Assembly: GCA_900550065.1 (NCBI GenBank)
Contig: URQR01000014.1
Coordinates: 1 to 20,960, forward strand
Direction: 5' to 3'
Source of the DNA: an uncultured Eubacteriales bacterium
GTDB taxonomy: Bacteria; Bacillota; Clostridia; UBA1381; UMGS1253
DNA: 20,960 nucleotides
Positions 7,708 through 14,631 of this stretch are shown here, in pieces; the stretch's first letter is position 1, and every line of letters begins with the position of its first letter. Below the pieces are notes generated by a model. It saw nothing but the letters and a program-made list of their open reading frames with translations, did not search any database and had not been told where the DNA came from. Both the position numbers and the translations under genes were made by a program.

Positions 7708-9792
7708 TTGGCAAGAGAATTTTCACTTGAAAAAACAAGAAATATAGGCATTATGGCGCACATTGACGCCGGTAAGACGACGACGACGGAGCGTATCCTG
7801 TTCTACACGGGACGCGTACACAAAATCGGCGAAACGCACGAAGGCGCGGCGACGATGGACTGGATGGAGCAGGAGCAGGAGCGTGGTATCACGATTACAT
7901 CTGCTGCTACGACGGCACAGTGGAAGGGCCATAGAATCAATATCATAGATACGCCGGGGCACGTTGACTTCACGGTTGAGGTTGAGCGTTCGCTGCGCGT
8001 ACTTGACGGTTCTGTTACTGTATTCTGTGCAAAGGGCGGCGTTGAGCCGCAGTCGGAAACCGTATGGCGTCAGGCCGACAAGTACGGCGTACCGCGTATG
8101 GCGTTTGTCAACAAAATGGATATCATGGGCGCAGACTTTTACAACGTTGTGCAGATGATGCTCGACCGTTTAAAGTGTAACGCGGTTCCGATTCAGCTTC
8201 CGATTGGTGCGGAGGCGGACTATAAGGGCCATATCGACCTGATTAACATGAAGGCGCACGTTTACTATGACGATCTCGGTAAGGACGAGCGTATTGAAGA
8301 GATTCCGGACGACATGAAGGAGCTGGCGGAGAAGTATCACGCAGAGCTGATTGAAAAAGTTGCGGAATGTGACGAATCGCTGATGGAGAAGTATTTCGAG
8401 GGCGAGGAGCTCACGGAAAAGGAAATTAAGAAGACAATCCGTAAGGCGACGATTGCGAACGAGTTCGTACCGGTACTTTGCGGTACGGCTTATAGAAATA
8501 AGGGCGTGCAGGACCTGCTCGACGCTGTAATTGACTTTATGCCTGCGCCGATTGATATTCCGGCGATTAAGGGCATGAACCCGGACACAGAGGAGGAAGA
8601 CGAGCGTCCGTCTGACGACAACGCGCCGTTTAGCGCGCTGGCGTTTAAGATTGCGACAGACCCGTTTGTTGGTAAACTCGCGTTCTTCCGCGTATATTCC
8701 GGTACGCTTAACTCCGGTTCCTACGTGTTGAACTCCGTAAAGGGCAACCGCGAGAGAATGGGCCGTATTTTGCAGATGCACGCAAACCACCGCGAAGATA
8801 TCACGACGGTTTACGCGGGCGATATCGCTGCTGCGGTAGGACTCAAAAACACGACGACGGGCGACACGCTCTGTGACGAGGATCATCCGATTATCCTCGA
8901 GAGCATGGAGTTCCCGGAGCCGGTTATCCGTGTTGCAATTGAGCCGAAAACAAAGGCTGGTCAGGAAAAGATGGGTATTGCGCTGGCGAAGTTAGCGGAA
9001 GAAGACCCGACATTCCAGACGTATACGGACGAGGAAACAGGCCAGACGATTATTGCCGGCATGGGCGAGCTGCACCTTGAGATTATCGTTGACAGACTGC
9101 TGCGCGAGTTTAAGGTTGAAGCAAACGTTGGTAAGCCGCAGGTTTCCTACAAAGAGACGATTACAAAGACGGTCGAGGTCGACCACAAGTATGCAAGACA
9201 GTCGGGCGGACGCGGTCAGTATGGTCACGTTGTGATCACGGTAGAGCCGCTTGAGCCGGGTCAGGGCTACGAATTTGTAAACGAAATCGTCGGCGGTGTT
9301 ATCCCGAAGGAATACATCCCGGCTGTTGACCAAGGTATCCAGGGCGCAATGCTGTCCGGTGTACTGGCTGGTTATAACGTGGTTGACGTTCGCGTAAGAC
9401 TGACATACGGTTCTTACCACGAAGTCGACTCTTCGGAAATGGCGTTTAAAATCGCTGGTTCTATGGCGTTTAAAGAGGCTTGCCGTAAGGCAAACCCTGT
9501 GCTCAAGGAGCCTGTGATGAAGGTTGTTGTTATCGTACCGGAGGAATACATGGGCGACGTTATGGGCGACTTAAACTCGAGACGTGGTCTGATTCAGGGT
9601 ATGGAAGCACGCCCGGGCGCACAGGCGATCACGGCGTTTGTACCGCTCGGTGAGATGTTTGGTTACGCGACAGAGCTGCGCAGCCGCACACAGGGCCGCG
9701 GCCAGTACACGATGGAGCCGAGCCACTACGAGCAGGTGCCGAAGAGCATTCAGGAGGAGATTATCTCCTCGCGCGCGAAGAAGAGCGAGTAA
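7708..9792 (+). CDS. fusA: Translation elongation factor G
   Basis: EF-G is the GTPase that drives ribosomal translocation and, with RRF, ribosome recycling. The 694-residue product has the full domain set. The G domain shows AHIDAGKTTTTER (P-loop, about 17-29), RGITITSAATT (switch I), DTPGHVDF (G3) and NKMD (G4). Domain II, the domain III-V region with GMGELHLEIIVDRL, YGHVVITVEPLEPGQGYEF and RRGLIQGMEARPGAQ follow. The start is TTG, with AGGAGG at 7693-7698 giving normal spacing, and the protein begins with the expected MAREFSLEKTRNIGIMAHIDAGKTT. A TTG start on such a highly expressed gene suggests a brake on translation, perhaps together with the hairpin upstream. Confidence 0.97.
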   Translation: MAREFSLEKTRNIGIMAHIDAGKTTTTERILFYTGRVHKIGETHEGAATMDWMEQEQERGITITSAATTAQWKGHRINIIDTPGHVDFTVEVERSLRVLDGSVTVFCAKGGVEPQSETVWRQADKYGVPRMAFVNKMDIMGADFYNVVQMMLDRLKCNAVPIQLPIGAEADYKGHIDLINMKAHVYYDDLGKDERIEEIPDDMKELAEKYHAELIEKVAECDESLMEKYFEGEELTEKEIKKTIRKATIANEFVPVLCGTAYRNKGVQDLLDAVIDFMPAPIDIPAIKGMNPDTEEEDERPSDDNAPFSALAFKIATDPFVGKLAFFRVYSGTLNSGSYVLNSVKGNRERMGRILQMHANHREDITTVYAGDIAAAVGLKNTTTGDTLCDEDHPIILESMEFPEPVIRVAIEPKTKAGQEKMGIALAKLAEEDPTFQTYTDEETGQTIIAGMGELHLEIIVDRLLREFKVEANVGKPQVSYKETITKTVEVDHKYARQSGGRGQYGHVVITVEPLEPGQGYEFVNEIVGGVIPKEYIPAVDQGIQGAMLSGVLAGYNVVDVRVRLTYGSYHEVDSSEMAFKIAGSMAFKEACRKANPVLKEPVMKVVVIVPEEYMGDVMGDLNSRRGLIQGMEARPGAQAITAFVPLGEMFGYATELRSRTQGRGQYTMEPSHYEQVPKSIQEEIISSRAKKSE

Positions 9793-9819
9793 GAAATATA
9801 TTTGTTCATAAAAAAACTC

Positions 9820-9847
9820 TTGATTTTTTTTGAGAGTATAGTAAAAT
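9820..9847 (+). promoter_or_regulatory. Probable internal promoter for tuf
   Basis: TTGATT at 9820-9825 and TAAAAT at 9842-9847 are 16 bp apart in the 97-bp fusA-tuf gap, whose strong AT richness contrasts with the flanking genes. A secondary tuf promoter would allow EF-Tu to exceed EF-G. ACTCT at 9816-9820 and AGAGT at 9834-9838 could also pair as a weak hairpin over the same stretch. Confidence 0.45.
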
Positions 9848-9889
9848 AATAGTAAACCCATTTATATTTATAAAGGAGGAACACAAACA

Positions 9890-11092
9890 ATGGCAAAGGA
9901 AAAATTTGAGAGAAATAAACCCCATGTCAACATTGGTACAATCGGTCACGTTGACCATGGTAAGACATCTCTGACAGCTGCTATCACGAAGGTATTGGCT
10001 ATGCAGGGTAAAGCGCAGTATGAAGCGTATGACATGATTGATAAGGCGCCGGAAGAAAGAGAAAGAGGTATCACGATTTCGACCGCGCACGTTGAGTATG
10101 AGACTGACAAGCGTCACTACGCACACGTTGACTGCCCTGGGCATGCCGACTACGTTAAGAACATGATCACAGGTGCTGCGCAGATGGACGGCGCAATCCT
10201 CGTTGTATCGGCTGCTGACGGCCCGATGCCGCAGACGAGAGAGCATATCCTTCTTTCCCGTCAGGTTGGTGTTCCGTACATTGTTGTATTCATGAACAAG
10301 GCTGACCAGGTTGACGATCCGGAGCTGCTTGAGCTCGTTGAGATGGAAATCCGTGAGCTTCTGACAGAGTATGAATTCCCGGGTGACGATATTCCGATTA
10401 TCACGGGTTCTGCTCTCGTAGCGCTCGAGTCTACTTCTACAGACCCGAATGCACCGGAGTATGAATGCATTCATAAGCTGATGGATGCGGTTGATGAGTA
10501 CATCCCGACACCGGACAGAAAGAGCGATCTTCCGTTCTTGATGCCGATCGAGGATATCTTCTCTATCACGGGCCGTGGTACGGTTGCTACGGGTAGAGTT
10601 GAGAGAGGCCAGCTTAAGGTTTCCGAGGAAGTTGAAATCGTTGGTCTGACAGATGAGAGAAGAAAAGTTGTTGTAACGGGTATCGAGATGTTCAGAAAGC
10701 TCCTCGACTATGCAGAAGCTGGCGATAACATCGGCGCACTGCTCCGTGGCGTACAGAGAACGGAAATCGAAAGAGGCCAGGTTCTCGCAAAGCCGGGCAC
10801 GATTAACCCGCACACGAAGTTTAAGGGCGAGGTTTACGTTCTGTCCAAGGAAGAAGGCGGCCGTCATACACCGTTCTTCAACAACTATCGTCCGCAGTTC
10901 TATTTCAGAACAACTGACGTAACAGGCGTTATTGCACTGCCGGATGGCGTTGAAATGTGCATGCCTGGCGATAACGTTTCGATTTCGGTTGAACTTATTA
11001 CGCCAATCGCTATCGAAGAGGGTCTGCGTTTCGCTATCCGTGAGGGTGGCAGAACGGTAGGTTCGGGCGTTGTTTCTTCTGTTGAAAGCTAA
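9890..11092 (+). CDS. tuf: Translation elongation factor Tu
   Basis: EF-Tu carries aminoacyl-tRNA to the ribosomal A site as a GTP complex. The 400-residue product is full length. Motifs include GHVDHGKTSL (P-loop, about 20-29), RGITISTAHVEYE (switch I), DCPGHADY (G3), NKADQVDDPELLELVEMEIRE (G4, with Ala where NKCD is common) and GSAL (G5). Domain 2 carries GRGTVATGRVERG, and domain 3 carries FRTTDVTGVI and IREGGRTVGSGVV. AAAGGAGGAA lies at 9872-9881 and the start is ATG. Codon choice shifts toward GGT, GTT, GCT and CGT compared with its neighbours, as expected for a very highly expressed gene. It is the last gene of the str operon. Confidence 0.98.
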   Translation: MAKEKFERNKPHVNIGTIGHVDHGKTSLTAAITKVLAMQGKAQYEAYDMIDKAPEERERGITISTAHVEYETDKRHYAHVDCPGHADYVKNMITGAAQMDGAILVVSAADGPMPQTREHILLSRQVGVPYIVVFMNKADQVDDPELLELVEMEIRELLTEYEFPGDDIPIITGSALVALESTSTDPNAPEYECIHKLMDAVDEYIPTPDRKSDLPFLMPIEDIFSITGRGTVATGRVERGQLKVSEEVEIVGLTDERRKVVVTGIEMFRKLLDYAEAGDNIGALLRGVQRTEIERGQVLAKPGTINPHTKFKGEVYVLSKEEGGRHTPFFNNYRPQFYFRTTDVTGVIALPDGVEMCMPGDNVSISVELITPIAIEEGLRFAIREGGRTVGSGVVSSVES

Positions 11093-11108
11093 TTAAACCC
11101 TTCAATAA

Positions 11109-11144
11109 AAAGAGGATGCAATTTTGCATCCTCTTTCTTTTTTT
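11109..11144. terminator. Bidirectional terminator between tuf and the GH2 gene
   Basis: AAAGAGGATGCA at 11109-11120 pairs with TGCATCCTCTTT at 11125-11136 over an ATTT loop. On the plus strand it is followed by CTTTTTTTG. On the minus strand the stem runs into a T-rich stretch as well. It therefore serves both convergent genes. Confidence 0.93.
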
Positions 11145-11155
11145 GTGTACAAATT

Positions 11156-12910
11156 CTATTTTTTATTGATTTTCTTTTCAATCGCCGCTTCTTGCGTATT
11201 AATATCGTATATCATTTTCGGGTCAAACTTATATTTCCGCCCATAGGTGAGCAGGCCGTTGACCTCCTGTTCTACGTCGTAGAGCTGCGTATAGCAGAAG
11301 CCGAGCATATTCTCGTTTTGCAGCAGCGCCTCTGTCAGCGCCTGATAGCGCGCGAAAAACTCCTCCCGCGTTTTGGGCGCGTTACCATAGCCCCAACCGG
11401 CCGATTCATCCTCCGGCCACTTGATACCGCCGTATTCGCTCACGAAATACGGTTCGCCGCGATAGGTTTGCCGATCGGGAAAGGTTTCGTAGAGTTTTCC
11501 GTCTGCATATCGCTCCTGATAGATTGCGCCGTCCTGCTCATAGTCATGGATATCGTAAATATCGGTTACAACATGGTAGTTTCCGCTTGTATCAATGACC
11601 GGACGCGTGCTGTCCACGGCTTTTGTCGCGCGATAGACGGTTTCCAATACAAGATTATCCTGACGTACGTTGCCGCGTCTATGGTCGTCCCATGTTTCAT
11701 TAAATGGGCACCATCCAATGATAGAGGGATGGCTGTAGTCGCGTTCCACGGCTTCGAGCCACTCGGGCAAAAAGTTTTTGATTCCGTCGCCATTTGCGAT
11801 GTTAAGGCACCAGTTTGCGTGCTCGCCCCAAACGAGATACCCAAGTTTGTCGGCCCAGTATAAGAACCGCGGCTCGAAAATCTTTTCGTGTAAGCGTGCG
11901 CCGTTGAAGCCAAAGGACATGGACAGTTCAATGTCCTTTTTTAATGCCGCGTCTGTCGGCGCGGTATAGATTCCATCCGGGTAGAAGCCTTGGTCGAGTA
12001 CCCACCGGCCGAATACGGCCCGGCCGTTTAAGAGGAAAGCACCGTCTTTGAGCCCGACGCTGCGCAGGCCGAAGTAGCTCTCTGCCGTGTCTACTGTTAC
12101 GCCGCCGTCGACAAGCGTAACCGCTACGTCGTACAGATTCCCCTGCCCAACGTCCCAGAGGTGTGTCTCGCTCAAATGGATGGGTAAGCACACGGAAAAA
12201 GAACCGACTGTGCCGGCAGCTTCTCCAACCTTCTTCCCTGCAAATGAAACCTCCGCTTTTACACAGCACCCAATGGTATCCGCAGATGTTTTTACCTCAA
12301 GCAATACGGACGAATTTTCCGCGTCCGGCGTAGCTTTTATGTTTGTAATATACTTTTTGTTCACGGCCTCTAACCACACCGTCTGCCAAATACCGGTCGT
12401 GCGCGTATAGGAGCATGCGTGGGAGTAGTAAAGCTCCGATTGCTTACCGCCCGGCTGCGCGCCGCTGCGCACATCGTCCTTTGCAGCCACAACGATGCTG
12501 TTTTCCCCTGCTTGCAGATGGGCCGTAATGTCAAAGCAAAACGAGCTGTAGCCGCCGCGGTGCTCGCCGGCCTTTTGACCATTTATCCAAACGGTGGTAT
12601 GGTAATCCACTGCGCCGAAGTGCAGAAGCACCCGCTTCCCTGTCCAGCCATCGGGCAGTGTGACGCTGCGTTTGTACCATACACATGCCATAAAGCCCTT
12701 ATGCCCGATGCCGGACAGGTCGCTTTCCGGACAGAAGGGGACGGTAATTTCCTGCGTAAAATTGTCCCGCTTGTAGTATTCGCGGTCGAAGCCCTCTACA
12801 CCATTGTCAATTTCAAACTGCCACGTTCCGTTTAAGTTCATCCAGTCGCTCCGCACGAGCTGCGGGCGCGGATACTCCGGCCGTGGTATCGCTTGCTTTG
12901 CAATGCTCAT
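11156..12910 (-). CDS. Glycoside hydrolase family 2 enzyme (beta-glucuronidase/beta-galactosidase type)
   Basis: This is a 584-residue cytoplasmic enzyme with no signal peptide, so it acts on imported oligosaccharides or glycosides. The N-terminal sugar-binding jelly roll (about 25-185) has the GH2 pattern LNGTWQF and a WYKRSVTLP...LHFGAVDYHTTVWINGQ block. An immunoglobulin-like domain follows (about 186-290), then a TIM barrel to the end. The acid/base is likely Glu405 in WCPFNETW and the nucleophile Glu492 in FVSEYGG. It lacks the extra C-terminal domains of large LacZ enzymes. Substrate specificity is not clear, so no symbol is given. The start is the ATG at 12910; the ribosome binding site (CAGGGA) is weak. 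It is divergent from the AraC-type gene, which probably controls it. Confidence 0.85.
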   Translation of the reverse strand: MSIAKQAIPRPEYPRPQLVRSDWMNLNGTWQFEIDNGVEGFDREYYKRDNFTQEITVPFCPESDLSGIGHKGFMACVWYKRSVTLPDGWTGKRVLLHFGAVDYHTTVWINGQKAGEHRGGYSSFCFDITAHLQAGENSIVVAAKDDVRSGAQPGGKQSELYYSHACSYTRTTGIWQTVWLEAVNKKYITNIKATPDAENSSVLLEVKTSADTIGCCVKAEVSFAGKKVGEAAGTVGSFSVCLPIHLSETHLWDVGQGNLYDVAVTLVDGGVTVDTAESYFGLRSVGLKDGAFLLNGRAVFGRWVLDQGFYPDGIYTAPTDAALKKDIELSMSFGFNGARLHEKIFEPRFLYWADKLGYLVWGEHANWCLNIANGDGIKNFLPEWLEAVERDYSHPSIIGWCPFNETWDDHRRGNVRQDNLVLETVYRATKAVDSTRPVIDTSGNYHVVTDIYDIHDYEQDGAIYQERYADGKLYETFPDRQTYRGEPYFVSEYGGIKWPEDESAGWGYGNAPKTREEFFARYQALTEALLQNENMLGFCYTQLYDVEQEVNGLLTYGRKYKFDPKMIYDINTQEAAIEKKINKK

Positions 12911-12946
12911 ATGAATCCCTGCTTTCTATTATGGTTTTCTATGCCC

Positions 12947-12974
12947 ATTATACTGTCACGGCGCAGAAAAACAA
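12947..12974 (-). promoter_or_regulatory. Promoter of the GH2 gene
   Basis: On the minus strand, TTGTTT (12974-12969) and a perfect TATAAT (12952-12947) are 16 bp apart. The -35 is poor, as expected of an activator-dependent promoter. The nearest 11-bp operator repeat ends 3 bp upstream of the -35. Confidence 0.6.
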
Positions 12975-12977
12975 TGG

Positions 12978-13009
12978 CTTTTTCTCTTAAATAATTGACT
13001 TTTTCTCTT
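12978..13009. promoter_or_regulatory. Tandem AraC-type operator half-sites
   Basis: CTTTTTCTCTT occurs at 12978-12988 and again at 12999-13009, in the same orientation, with starts 21 bp apart (two helical turns). Read on the minus strand, the similarity continues as AAGAGAAAAAG, any base, CA, any base, T. This matches the direct-repeat geometry of AraC-family sites such as araI1-araI2. One copy abuts the GH2 -35; the other overlaps the -35 of the regulator's own promoter. Confidence 0.65.
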
Positions 13010-13023
13010 GTGTTGTGTAAACT
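12995..13023 (+). promoter_or_regulatory. Promoter of the AraC-family regulator gene
   Basis: TTGACT at 12995-13000 and TAAACT at 13018-13023 are 17 bp apart. The -35 overlaps the second operator repeat at 12999-13009, so binding by the regulator would tend to block its own gene. Confidence 0.5.
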
Positions 13024-13041
13024 ATAAAGGGAGGGAACGAT

Positions 13042-13812
13042 ATGAAAGTGACGCGAATCCGGCACGCATGGCCGGAGCAGAAGGGGTTCTTTTTAGAGCG
13101 GCCCCGCGGCGCGGGGGAGTATATACTGCTGCATTTTTGGCAGCCGATGCATCTGCTGTGCGGCGGAGAAATGCTTGTAACGAAGCCGGATGCGTGCGTT
13201 ATTTTTTCGCCGGACACGCCTCAGAAGTTTTATAATGACACGCACGATATGGTTCATGACTGGATTCATATTACGGGTGACGCGGCCGAGGCACTCGACA
13301 GCTATGGCCTTAGGCCGGACCGGATTTACTATCCGGAAAATTGCGGTTTTATTACGGAAATCGTGCGAGAGATGGAAACAGAGTTTTTTGCGTGTAATTT
13401 GTATTATGAACGCTTGCTTGATACGAAGCTGCACGAGCTGTTTGCAAAAATTTCCCGCCACGTTGTGCAGAAGTGCACAGGGGTGCTGGTTGACCCGGCG
13501 GTGGCGGAGAGCCTGAAGGCGCTGCGGCAGTCGCTTTTTTCTTCGCTGGAGGAGGAAATCAGCGTACCGCAGATGGCGCGGCGGGTTGGGCTCAGCGAGT
13601 CACGCTTCTATGTGCTGTATAAATCTCTGTTTGGCATTGCGCCAATGCGCGATATTATCTATGCGCGCATAGAACGCGCGAAGAACCTTCTTTCTGCGCG
13701 CACCTATTCGGTCAGTGAAGTTGCAAAGTTAGCGGGATATACGAATGAGTACCATTTTATCCGGCAGTTTAAAAAGGTGGCGGGCGTCACACCGGGACAG
13801 TATATGCGGTAA
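13042..13812 (+). CDS. AraC-family transcriptional regulator
   Basis: The 256-residue product has the family's two-part plan. An N-terminal cupin-like sensor (about 1-150) has the GxEYILLHFWQPMHLLCGGE and DACVIFSPDTPQKFYND blocks seen in sugar-responsive members. The C-terminal DNA-binding domain (about 170-256) has two helix-turn-helix units: ISVPQMARRVGLSESRFYVLYKSLFG, and YSVSEVAKLAGYTNEYHFIRQFKKVAGVTPGQY. GGGAGGG lies at 13028-13034 before the ATG. The divergent arrangement with the GH2 gene and the shared direct-repeat operator point to activation of that gene by a sugar or glycoside. The ligand is unknown. Confidence 0.92.
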   Translation: MKVTRIRHAWPEQKGFFLERPRGAGEYILLHFWQPMHLLCGGEMLVTKPDACVIFSPDTPQKFYNDTHDMVHDWIHITGDAAEALDSYGLRPDRIYYPENCGFITEIVREMETEFFACNLYYERLLDTKLHELFAKISRHVVQKCTGVLVDPAVAESLKALRQSLFSSLEEEISVPQMARRVGLSESRFYVLYKSLFGIAPMRDIIYARIERAKNLLSARTYSVSEVAKLAGYTNEYHFIRQFKKVAGVTPGQYMR

Positions 13813-13816
13813 AATA

Positions 13817-13841
13817 GGCTCAAAAACGGAGCTTTTGAGCC
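13817..13841 (+). terminator. Hairpin after the AraC-family gene, probable weak terminator
   Basis: GGCTCAAAA at 13817-13825 pairs with TTTTGAGCC at 13833-13841 over a 7-nt loop, starting 4 nt after the stop codon. The following ATTTAAAAG is a poor T run, so termination may be inefficient. Confidence 0.55.
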
Positions 13842-13846
13842 ATTTA

Positions 13847-13905
13847 AAAGAAACCGCTGTCGGGGCACCGCCCTTCCTCCTGCTGCGCAGGAACGCGCTC
13901 TCTTT
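13847..13905 (+). repeat. Copy A of a dispersed three-way-junction element
   Basis: The predicted fold has a closing stem of AAAGAAACCGC (13847-13857) with GCGCTCTCTTT (13895-13905), 9 of 11 positions paired. Then come TGTC, hairpin 1 (GGGGC 13862-13866 with GCCCT 13870-13874, loop ACC), TCCT, hairpin 2 (CCTGC 13879-13883 with GCAGG 13887-13891, loop TGC) and AAC. The 39-nt stretch 13856-13894 matches copy B (minus strand, 20743-20799) at 32 of 39 positions without gaps. It lies between the AraC-family gene and the lrp promoter. I do not recognise it as a named repeat or RNA. Confidence 0.6.
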
Positions 13906-13959
13906 GGGATTGTGTGATATTTGCGGTAAAACGCAGATGAAATAGCGCATATTATTTTG

Positions 13960-13986
13960 TATTTTCTTGCCAAACCGAAGAAAATA
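13960..13986. promoter_or_regulatory. Perfect inverted repeat upstream of the lrp promoter, candidate operator
   Basis: TATTTTCTT at 13960-13968 is perfectly complementary to AAGAAAATA at 13978-13986, with a 9-bp spacer. It ends 20 bp before the lrp -35. Lrp/AsnC proteins often bind AT-rich palindromes near their own promoter, so an autoregulatory site is plausible. Confidence 0.4.
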
Positions 13987-14006
13987 AACTATGTGTGAAA
14001 TTTTAC

Positions 14007-14035
14007 TTGACATTTTTCGTAAACTTTGTTATTAT
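14007..14035 (+). promoter_or_regulatory. Strong sigma-A promoter before the Lrp/AsnC gene
   Basis: A perfect TTGACA (14007-14012) and TATTAT (14030-14035) are separated by exactly 17 bp. The predicted transcript start is near 14042, three bases before a terminator hairpin. Confidence 0.75.
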
Positions 14036-14044
14036 AAAAACGAA

Positions 14045-14086
14045 CAGACAAGGGCGTCTACTTCAGATGCTTTTGTCTGCTTTTTT
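14045..14086 (+). terminator. Promoter-proximal intrinsic terminator or attenuator
   Basis: CAGACAAGGGCGTCT (14045-14059) pairs along its whole 15-base length with AGATGCTTTTGTCTG (14065-14079), with three G-U pairs and an ACTTC loop. C and six T residues follow (14080-14086). Lying at the predicted transcript start, it would release an RNA of about 45 nt unless antitermination occurs. Confidence 0.75.
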
Positions 14087-14140
14087 ATTGCTAAGTGTAT
14101 TTCCCGGGAAGGGAAGGAGTTAAATAAGGAGGCAACCGTC

Positions 14141-14587
14141 ATGGACAAAATTGATCTTAAAATTTTAGATATCCTGCAAAAGAATGCGCGCACGTCGCTC
14201 AAGCAGATTGCAAGCGAGGTGTTTTTGTCGTCGCCCGCGACCTCGGCGCGGATTGAAAAGCTGGAGCAAGAAGGAATTATTGCCGGATACAGCGCAACTA
14301 TCGACCGGCAGAAACTGGGCTACCATATCACGGCGTTTATTAACCTTGAGATGCAGCCGGCGCAGAAGCCCGCTTTCTACCCCTTTATCACAGGCTGCCC
14401 AAATGTGCTGGAATGCAATTGCGTGACGGGACAGTACTCCATGCTGATTAAGGTGGCGTTTCCCAGCACGCAGGAGCTGGACGCGTTTATCGGCCAGCTT
14501 CAAAAATTCGGCAACACGAAGACGCAGATTGTTTTTTCCACGGCTGTCGAGGCGCGCGGGATATACTTAGGAAGTCCGGAAGAATAG
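14141..14587 (+). CDS. Lrp/AsnC-family transcriptional regulator
   Basis: The 148-residue product has the family plan. An N-terminal winged HTH (about 1-60) opens MDKIDLKILDILQKNARTS and contains LSSPATSARIEKLEQEGIIAGYSA. A C-terminal RAM ligand-binding domain (about 65-145) contains FINLEM, VLECNCVTGQYSMLIKVAF and the late TQIVFSTAVEARGI strand. Members bind amino acids and act as dimers to octamers on DNA. The ATG at 14141 has AAGGAGG at 14126-14132. The open frame continues to 13991, but that would run through the promoter and terminator. The ligand and target genes are not evident, since no amino-acid metabolic gene is next to it. It ends in TAG. Confidence 0.92.
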   Translation: MDKIDLKILDILQKNARTSLKQIASEVFLSSPATSARIEKLEQEGIIAGYSATIDRQKLGYHITAFINLEMQPAQKPAFYPFITGCPNVLECNCVTGQYSMLIKVAFPSTQELDAFIGQLQKFGNTKTQIVFSTAVEARGIYLGSPEE

Positions 14588-14595
14588 TACATATG

Positions 14596-14628
14596 AAAAA
14601 ACCGCCGGCGTATGCCGGCGGTCTTGAC
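14596..14628. terminator. Bidirectional terminator between lrp and htpG
   Basis: CCGCCGGC at 14602-14609 pairs with GCCGGCGG at 14614-14621 over a GTAT loop. The minus strand gives a perfect T run (the A run at 14596-14601) right after the stem. The plus strand has a looser T-rich stretch. It mainly serves htpG, whose stop is 11 bases away. Confidence 0.92.
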
Positions 14629-14631
14629 TTT

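Noticed and set aside
9806..10867. A 353-codon open frame on the minus strand opposite tuf
   Set aside because: It is a shadow frame produced by the strong codon bias of tuf. It has no ribosome binding site and no recognisable domain.
14067..14123. An 18-codon frame rich in Leu codons (MLLSAFLLLSVF...) upstream of the Lrp-family gene, resembling a leucine leader peptide
   Set aside because: Its ATG lies inside the terminator stem with no convincing Shine-Dalgarno, and much of the Leu and Phe content comes from the terminator T run.
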